Shown: piece by piece, positions 56,460 to 64,000 of the stretch
Numbering within the stretch: the stretch's first letter is position 1
How the letters are laid out: each line of letters starts with the position of its first letter
Source: Hygrophila difformis
Lineage: Eukaryota > Streptophyta > Magnoliopsida > Lamiales > Acanthaceae
Reading direction: 5' to 3'
Length of the DNA stretch: 64,000 nt
Assembly (NCBI GenBank): GCA_030278955.1
Contig: JAOANR010000003.1
Coordinates: forward strand, 49,262,902-49,326,901
The notes under the pieces: model-generated
The model's input: the letters and a program-made list of their open reading frames with translations, nothing else
Told to the model about the DNA's origin: nothing
Database searches by the model: none
Made by a program: the position numbers and the translations under genes

Positions 56460-56565
56460 TGCATCATCGATCGATCGTATTCGTCAGCTTCTGCTTGCCC
56501 CTTCTCCCGATCGTTGGATTGTTCACTATGTATTCTGTAGGCGTTCACGAAAACGGGGAAAATAG
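56460..56565 (+). other. Possible host gene exon fragment (weak)
   Basis: A pyrimidine-rich run ending TTTTGCAG (to 56459) looks like a 3' splice site, and the next ~105 bp are less AT-rich than the surroundings with a short open frame (IASSIDRIRQLLLAPSPDRW) ending at TAG 56563-56565. No donor or further exon could be linked. It may be an old gene relic or 5' exon; chance is not excluded. Confidence 0.22.
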
Positions 56566-57590
56566 CTAGGGTTTCGACAGATCCCAATTGGTGAACTTAT
56601 TGGGTGCTATGTTGAATTTTTATAGTATTTTGATTTTGCCTACTTGGATTTTGGAGAGAAATGTTGACTAAATTGTTTATGTATTTGTGAAAGATGAGTA
56701 ATAGTTATGGATTGTAATTTGTAGCTGCTCTTCATTTGTATTGAGTTTTGGTGTGTATTTTTTATTACTATATTAATATCTTAGTACTAATTTTATTTTT
56801 CTTGAACTGAAAGATTTTAAATATTCAACAATATTTTATTATTCGTATTTTAATAACTCATAATGCAATAATAAAGTGTTGTGGGTAACATCACATGTAC
56901 AGTTACTAATATTTTTGTCATTTGTGTAGAATATTAGTAACACATCCCAATGTATTTAACAACCCCATGAGACTTTACAATTCCACTTCAATTAAATTTA
57001 ATAGCACTAATACATCTAGCATATTACTGTCCTATATTAGGAATATTACTGTGTTAGTCATATGATTTATCATTTTATGTAAAGTGATAGCTAAGAATAC
57101 TCGACAATACGTCTTGCATAATTTTTTTAAACTAAAAAAATTAGAGCTTATCACATGTACTGAGCTTAGAGTTTATCATGAACAAGATTTTTTTGCTTAA
57201 AAATGCCAGTTAATAAAATCATTATCAATACCTATGAAAGTTAGGGTTTTGATCCATTGAGCCTCATGTAATCAAAACATCCCAAAACACAACAACTATT
57301 GAATTGCCTCAATTCTGACATTTATTAATTACATGAAGCATAAGCTAATATGAAGAAAAAGATAGAGCAACCTCATAGATTGTCATACATATTATATATA
57401 TGTATATATATATATTGGGTGTAGTTATTTAAGGATAGGATTTGAGTATATTTAATAATGTTAATTAAAAATATATACGTATATCTACAAATTTTATTTA
57501 ATTATATGGGTTGTCAACTGATATTCAAAGCCATTCATGAACTTGCACAAGTACGATGTTGTTCCATTCAATTTCCACATGATCGGATTA
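56566..57590. other. AT-rich intergenic stretch, nothing recognised
   Basis: No coding region, RNA gene or clear transposon end that I can support. A (TA)n-like tract near 57390-57415. Confidence 0.5.
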
Positions 57591-57604
57591 CGAATGGGTT
57601 CTCA

Positions 57605-58560
57605 TCCGGAGTCCGCATATGCGGAGTGTTCCGGGAAGGCACAGATTGTGCTGTATACACCCACAGACACATATGGCAGTAGATCATCAAATTGACTTTC
57701 CCTTTTTTATTTGAGAGAATGGTGGGTAATTAATAAGATTTTTCATTTGTGAGTTGTACTAAAATCGTGCACAATTTATCAAATTTGATTACCAAGATTG
57801 ACCCCATTCTTGGAAAGATTATGTGCATTTTTTATTTTTAGTATGGATTTGGTGTTGAATATTTGACCCCACCAGTCTTTTTCTATTGGACCACATTTGT
57901 TCCTGCAATATTTTAACATATTTGTCATTTGACATCACTAAAAAGTCTTTTTGAAAAGGACCCAACACCCCCATCCCTTCAAACCTCCGAAACCGACTCA
58001 CCAAACCCCTCCCCTCGCCCCCTCAAAAATCATGTGCTGCCATACTGTTCATATTGTGATCTGCCCATGAGTAACTTATGCTGTGGAAGTTGCAGTACCA
58101 TGTTATGTGTTAAAATATTACTTATGCTGCCATCAGTAACTATTACTTATGATGTGCATGTGCATATTGTTCAGACGATGTATTTCCGCATATTCTAGAA
58201 TATTCATGTGCTGCCATACTGTTCATATTGTGATCTCCCCATGAATAACTTATGCTCTGAAAGTTGTAGTACCATGTTCTGTGTTAAAATATCAAATAAG
58301 ATAATTTGCTGCCAACTAGTACATTATTTATTCATTAGCTGGTTTCCCCTACCAAATAAATGACCCCTGACTATTTGTACATGTGCAATCATTACTCCCA
58401 CTAATTAGTGCAATCATTACTTCCACTAATTAGTGCAATCAGTGATCCATTTTCCTTTTTTAATTAATGCGTCTGTATGGAATCTAATACCCATATCTTG
58501 ATGCGTAGCATACGGTCAGCATTGTCGGAACACGTCCGCATATGGGCACTATTAATCCTC
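57605..58560. repeat. Possible foldback unit with internal direct repeats
   Basis: Near 57615 CCGCATATGCGGAGTGTTCC is mirrored near 58527-58547 by GGAACACGTCCGCATATG, an imperfect inverted pair about 900 bp apart. Between them lie two ~89-bp direct copies (58030-58118 and 58204-58292, about 90% alike by eye) beginning TCATGTGCTGCCATACTG, 174 bp apart. AATTAGTGCAATCA-type motifs repeat near 58400-58440. No target duplication found. Confidence 0.45.
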
Positions 58561-58702
58561 CGTATAGTAACTCTATTGATCTGATTATACACATTTCCCC
58601 AATATTGAACTAAAATTTAATTAATCAAATTGATTAAACCATCCTGCATTTACTAAGCCATGGAAATCCGTCTATCCCATTTTTTCTTTTGACATAACAT
58701 TA

Positions 58703-58703
<1 letters not shown>

Positions 58704-58749
<46 letters not shown>
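58704..58749 (+). repeat. (TAA)n microsatellite
   Basis: About 15 uninterrupted AAT/TAA triplets. Confidence 0.95.
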
Positions 58750-58752
<3 letters not shown>

Positions 58753-61700
58753 TAAATAAAAATTTACAGGTGACACTATGATTACTCTTAAAGAAAATGT
58801 TGGCATAACTTAATCCAAATTATAATTATTTTAAAGTACTAAAACATCTCTATTTACAAATTTCCGTGAATTTGTTTTAGATGTATCTCTTTCGATTATT
58901 TCTCATGGAAATAATCCAATCCGATATTTTTTTTTTCTAATCTTGAATTTTTTTTTTGTTTATTTAGTACATTGTATTGTAAGATGAGTTCTTTGAATTT
59001 TCTAATATACTTATACGTATATTAATTCTCTTTTCTTGGAAATTGTTAGGTCAACATATCATTATTTATTATTTTTGTTCATTTGAAAAAAAATACACAT
59101 TTCATTAGTTATTTATAAATAAATGGAACTTCATCATCTCATTTGAATCAATCATTATGGCTTCTGAAATTTACTATAAATTACAATAAACTATCATTGT
59201 ATTTATAATATAATATTGCCATTGTGAGTTTCCAATACTGTATTTTCTATTATGCCATTCACTATTAAATACAATTTACAATGTACCATTAAGAAGGTAT
59301 GTTTGTTCGTATTCATAATTTTATTTAATTTATTATTATTCCAGTAATTACTTTATTATTTATTTTGTATTCACTACTTGGATTTAGTCCATTTCATTTG
59401 ATTGTATAATGTAGTTTATAAAAACTATTGTTATGTCTACTTATTTATTAATTAAATAATGAATTGAATAAGTAGAAAAAGATATTACACCTATCAAATA
59501 TATTTCACTTAAATAGATTAATAGTGAATATTAATATGAATAAAGTAATGCTAATTTTCTTAAATAATAGTAGATTAAAATTTGTACTCATTATGTGATG
59601 GAGTATTTTTAAATGTTATGCGATTGAGATACAAGTCAACTGAAATTTGTTGCATTCTAATTTAGAATTTAATTTTCATATATTGAGACCGCATATATTG
59701 TATTTGTATGTCGACTCTTTAAGCATTTATTTAATATATATGAACTTTTATAAACAATATTCTTCAATAAATTAATGATTTTTAATCTATGAGAAACATC
59801 TCTTTGTCGTCTAGAACCTGTGCACCATACATATATTTGTTTGTGGCATGTGTGAAATACTATATTACATGAATAAGGTTTAGGGTGTATGATGGATGGT
59901 GTATTGTTTAATTAGATTTTTTTTAAAAATAATATACAATGGTGTATAGTTGTCAACTTGAGTACTTGATCCATTAAGTATGGTTCATTTATATAAGAAT
60001 ACGGTTTAGTATTTAAGATTTATTGTCTATGGTTCAATTAACTTTTTAAATTGAATAGTAATAAATTTAAATTTTATGTTTCGGTCCATTTGATGGCAAC
60101 AAAAAATAAATAATGAATAATTAAGTTATAAACTATTCAATATTTTGTGTTTTAGGATTATTTGAAGTTATCATTCATTTAAAGAATAAAGTAATCTATA
60201 ATATAAGAATATATTTATTTTATATTTATGCTATAAGCAATTTATGCTCTTTAATTGTTACCACAATTTTTATTTCATATATATTCACCTAAAAAAAACT
60301 TTTATTCATATCATATTGTTACATTTTTTTTTTCAAAATTCAAATAATAATTTTATTAATTTATATATAATCATATATATTCCGGGTTTGAAAATATTTT
60401 ATGTATTTATAAATTTTAATTTTTAGACAAAAAACAATAACTTTAGTGAACCTCTTATATATAGTGGTTTTCTAATTTTTTATGTATGACTACTTTAACT
60501 GTTTTAAGTAAGGAATAGATATTTTGAAAATAGAATATTGTAACATTTTGTCATCCACCAAAATTCTTTCTACAATGATTCAAATTTTCTCTTTATTGTC
60601 TAATTAAATACTATGTCTGTTAATGGGTTTTGATCCCTTTTTTTTTCAAAAATAAACAACGATAGTCATGTATCGGTAAAGGTGTCTGAGAGTCCAAACA
60701 ACAAAAATTATAAAGGGGATAAAGGAGAGAGATTGTATCAATATGATTTAATGGCATTATATAAAAATAATGTATCGATGGTTCTAATGCTCCCTTTGTC
60801 CCAACTAAAATTAACTAATGCTCAAGTATATTTATATTTATACTTTAATTTATCCTTAGTATATGTAAATATACATGCAGTTGGGTTTTATTTTTAATAT
60901 TTATAGTGCACAGTAGGAAAATTTAATCACATAAACTATGTAGAGGGGATTGTTGGATTTTTTAAAATTTACATAATTATTGTTTAATCTTATATCCTTA
61001 TTAATTTTTTATTCTGAAGGAATTAATATAAAAATATATATTATTTTTATTAATTGGTAAAGTTATTTAAATCGTTATTTTAATTTTTAGGTCGGGAATG
61101 ATGCCACATACCATTGTAAAAAAAAAACTCCAATACTATTTTAATTGCCTATTTTATAATTATACTCTAAATCCTTTGAAAATGTTGTAACTGTATTTTA
61201 ATAGTAAATCATTATTGTTAATCTTATCCAATGTAAAATTATCATTCAAAAATAATTTAATGGATTTAATCGATAGGTGATAATTGTATTGAATACATTG
61301 TGCCTCTATTAAATATGATTATAATTTTTATCTTACTTCCATATCGCAGATGTGATTTTAAATGATGTAAAATTTATATAACTAATACACATATCCAATT
61401 GTTCTAAATATTTTTTGTTTTAATATTTTAACATAAAAGGATACCTCTATCATGTCTACCGTATTATTATTATTAAAGAAAATAATATAATAATAATAAC
61501 TTTCTTTGAGTGTTTGAGTTTAATAAATATCATTATTAAACACTTTGGTTATGTGTATATATATGTCTTTATTAAAATTATTGATCTGTATTCTTCATCT
61601 TTTGATTATTTTAATTTTCAAATCTTACACGATAAAATATTAATTTAATACATATGTATCATTTCGATTTCACATTTTGTTTGGTAGAAAATATCTTTTT

Positions 61701-61855
61701 AAAAAACACTCGGCATAAAATTATATTTAATTAAATTAATATTTATTTGTTTGAATTTGTATGTAATTGATTCTCAAATAACCATGATTATTATATTCTT
61801 TTTATTATTTTATTATAATTATTATATTCTCAAATATTCGACTATTGATCATTTT
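58750..61855. other. AT-rich intergenic DNA, no gene found
   Basis: About 3.1 kb of strongly AT-rich sequence. Open frames are short, AT-codon-driven and without recognisable domains. No transposon ends or RNA genes could be assigned. Confidence 0.5.
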
Positions 61856-61859
61856 CAAT

Positions 61860-62435
61860 GAAATTGAAATTTCAAGGAGATCATGGGGGAGAGTGTTTGA
61901 GTGACGATCACCTTTCCAATATAATTGACCAGATCATTTTGATTCAATGCAATTTGACCTGATTATTTTGATTAATTGGTGTGTGAAATTGGGTTTCAAT
62001 GCCATATGGCTTCTCGAAATTTTATATTAGAAGGAAATGGTAAAGGATTGATTTTATACGTGACATATTTTTTGAAATACTGTTAATTCATGTAAGCAAA
62101 TAGTTGGAATTTTCATTTTTAATCAATGCATATGATAATGAGATCATGGGGTTGTTCAACTGGCGATTATCTTATCAATCAATTTGACTAGATCATTTTT
62201 ATTAATTAGTGAATGGCATTGGACTTCAATGTCATTGGAATTCTCGGCATTTCATATTAGAAGAAATGTAAAACATTGATTTTATATATGGCATCTTTTG
62301 AAGTACTATTCATTTATGTAAGCAAATACTTTGGTTTTTCGTTTTAAATCAATGTGTATGATAATGAGATCATTGGGGTGTTCAGCTGGCAATCATCTTA
62401 AATGAAATTGAAATTCGAATGAGATCAATAGGGGA
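61860..62435. repeat. Degenerate direct repeats (~220-260 bp)
   Basis: A segment with GAGATCAT-GGGG-TGTT, GATTATCTT, CTTCAATG-CAT, ATTTCATATTAGAAG and TTCAT-TATGTAAGCAAATA recurs, with unit starts near 61878, 62139 and 62359. The third unit is short. They precede the first Helitron-like terminus and may be its interior. Confidence 0.6.
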
Positions 62436-62438
62436 TTT

Positions 62439-62637
62439 TTTGAAATTCCAATAAGAAATTGAAGTTTATGTAATATAATCTTTTAATGTTTTATTTTTAA
62501 TAACATACAATCTTGTGATTATCTTTTCAATTATTTTTAACTTTGAAATAATAAGGAGAATAGAACTATTTTTTTCTATTTTATAATTTTTTTTTAAAAA
62601 TTTACATCCACGCGTATTGCGCGGGCGGGTACATTAG
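62439..62637 (+). mobile_element. Helitron-like 3' end, copy 1
   Basis: Ends with TTTACATCCACGCGTATTGC, then GCGGGCGGGTACATTAG|T: a short GC hairpin (CGCG-TATTG-CGCG) about a dozen bases before the terminus, as in plant Helitrons; the final CTAG has decayed to TTAG. The ~190 bp upstream are homologous to copy 2. The 5' TC end was not found. Confidence 0.55.
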
Positions 62638-62990
62638 TTCCGACGAGAGTGGAAAAAATGTCCTAGAGGATGTAGTATTGACTGGCAGTACATTGGTTCT
62701 AACGAGAGTGGGGGAAAATGTCTTGGAGGGTAAAGTATTGACTGGCAGTACATTAGTTACGATAAGAATGAGAAAAAATGTCCTGGGGGGTGAAGTATTG
62801 ACTGGCAGTACATTGGTTCCGACAATAGTGTGAAAAATATCTTGGAGGGTGAAGTATTAACTGACATTACATTGATTCCGATAAGAATGGGAAAAAAATA
62901 TCCTGGGGTTAAAGTATTGACTGGCAGTGCATTGGTTCCGACAAGAATGGGAAAAAATGTCCTGCGGGCTGAAGTATTGACTCGAGAAAG
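62629..62990 (+). repeat. ~60-bp minisatellite, six copies
   Basis: Units contain TACATTGGTTCCGACAAGAA, TGGGAAAAAATGTCCTGG and TGAAGTATTGACTGGCAG, each with a few substitutions. The array begins in the last bases of Helitron-like end 1. An open frame across part of it is a by-product of the period. Confidence 0.85.
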
Positions 62991-63204
62991 TAATGGACAA
63001 ATAGTGCTTATTCCAGGAATAGTTTGACCTTATGTGATAATAGAATATCCTTTAAATTTTCAAGAAGTCAGTTTCCACTAATTGTTTGTTATGCTATGAC
63101 CTCACAATAGTCAATGTCGTTCTCTAATGCATGTTGGAGTTTTCATGAAGGTCCAGCTTTTATATTTAGGTCTGCATAGAATGTAAACATTTTACAGTAA
63201 GTGC

Positions 63205-63401
63205 CCCAAAATAAGAATAACAAATTGAAGTTCATGTAATATAATATTTTAGTGGTTTTATTTTTAATAACATACAAGGTTGTGCTTATTTCTTTCATCT
63301 TTAACTTCAAAATAGTGAGGAGAATAATATTATTTATTTTCTATTTTATAAATCTTTTTTAAACTTTACATCCACTCGCATCGCACGGGCGGGTGTGCTA
63401 G
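63205..63401 (+). mobile_element. Helitron-like 3' end, copy 2
   Basis: Homologous to copy 1 over about 190 bp (AATTGAAGTT, ATGTAATATAAT, TTTTTAATAACATACAA). Ends TTTACATCCACTCGCATCGC, then ACGGGCGGGTGTGCTAG at 63401. GC hairpin plus CTAG terminus. Confidence 0.65.
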
Positions 63402-63403
63402 CA

Positions 63404-63527
63404 CCAAATTAATAATCATTTTAAGTTTACGAAATAATAATACTAATATAATTAGATTAATATATAAATTTATATTATATGGTTTTCAAATTTACATCCC
63501 CGCGGGTACCGCGGGTGGGTTGACTAG
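63404..63527 (+). mobile_element. Helitron-like 3' end, copy 3
   Basis: Ends TTTACATCCCCGCGGGTACC, then GCGGGTGGGTTGACTAG|T. A perfect 7-bp stem CCCGCGG-GTA-CCGCGGG (63499-63515) lies nine bases before the CTAG terminus (63524-63527), followed by T, the canonical Helitron 3' structure. The 5' end was not located. Confidence 0.7.
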
Positions 63528-63595
63528 TTATGATAAATGATTCATTTATTCCATACTATTTAAAAAAGAGATCAGTATGTTTATTTTACTTAATA

Positions 63596-63855
63596 CTTCC
63601 TCCGTCCTCTAAAAATTGAAACGGACCCACAGTGCACATAGTCCAATGCACATTTTCAATTATTCATAACTCAAGTTCGGTACAAGCAAAAATTCTAAAA
63701 GTTCGATATTTAAAAACTACTCGACGAGACGAATCTAACAAGATCTCACTTGCTTATATTTTAACTTGTATAAGTATGATAAAACTTTAAGTCAAAGTGA
63801 AAGTGTGAACAGTACCAAATTTCCAAACGTTCCAACAATTCAAAAACGGAGAGAG
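63596..63855. mobile_element. Stowaway-like MITE (second family member)
   Basis: Ends CTTCCTCCGTCCTCT and CGGAGAGAG, flanked by TA (63594-63595, 63856-63857). 260 bp. The interior matches the MITE at 55978-56238 in the same orientation, with more diverged ends. Confidence 0.75.
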
Positions 63856-64000
63856 TACTACTCATCAAATAATTAATTTTTTTTTTTGCAGGATAGCCAA
63901 TTAAGGCTAGGAAAAAAGAAAAATTAAAGAAATAAAAAGAAAACGGATAAACCAAGACTAGCAACGAGGGAATCTCGCGCCCATAGCATCAGTTGCAAGA

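Noticed and set aside
60244..60897. AT-rich short frames (60-71 codons) as host genes
   Set aside because: Low-complexity Phe/Ile/Asn/Lys/Tyr-rich translations from AT-rich DNA, with no homology that I recognise and no splice or promoter context.
62830..63027. A 65-codon frame with repeating VLT/IPIRMG-like units
   Set aside because: Produced by the ~60-bp minisatellite; only some units are in phase and it has no gene context.

Overview
The window is gene-poor plant nuclear DNA, most likely from an angiosperm. Evidence for this is a tRNA-iMet-primed Ty3/Gypsy chromovirus of Tekay/Del type, Stowaway and Tourist-like MITEs, a tRNA-derived SINE, a CACTA-like MITE and Helitron-type 3' ends. I see no intact host protein-coding gene. 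About 80% of the window (3183-54760) is one retrotransposon (element A, 5-bp target duplication ATTTG on both sides). It has been split by younger insertions of the same extended family, like Russian dolls.

Layout. 1-3182: AT-rich flank with a ~245-bp tandem array, a CTTCGGTCG-rich cluster, a SINE (1569-1764) and a CACTA-type MITE (2612-2701). 3183-5692: 5' LTR of A. 5693-7316: primer site, 23-bp repeat array, a small coiled-coil leader ORF, hairpins and the start of gag. 7317-14330: element B, minus strand, gag-only, TSD GCCAA. 14336-18160: end of gag, protease, RT, RNase H and integrase of A, with several frameshifts and stops. 18161-51691: a 33.5-kb block whose two ends are inverted copies of one LTR (C), flanked by GGAAT/AGAAT. 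Inside it are element D (interrupted by gag-only element E, TSD AATTT), element F (gag deleted), a ~970-bp tandem duplication, element D' (a gag with four zinc knuckles) and a remnant of C's interior. 51697-52023: integrase end and chromodomain of A. 52246-54760: 3' LTR of A. 54766-64000: AT-rich DNA with a Tourist-like MITE, two related Stowaway MITEs, direct repeats, a (TAA)n tract, a ~60-bp minisatellite and three Helitron-like termini.

How the parts relate. Only A carries pol, and that copy is broken. B, D', E and F keep LTRs, primer site and purine tract but have lost pol; E and D' share the same pol-deletion boundary and F carries a second deletion on top of it. They look like non-autonomous gag-only derivatives that would have depended on an A-like helper.

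The most interesting signals are: (1) arrays of short hairpins in the LTRs whose stems covary while the loops stay constant; (2) a small coiled-coil leader ORF upstream of gag, found in A and as a decayed homologue in D'; (3) the 33.5-kb opposed-LTR block; (4) mosaic LTRs with converted patches and repeated PPT/LTR-start modules; (5) a chimeric capsid-less gag with four zinc knuckles. All comparisons were made by eye; no alignment or database search was run.
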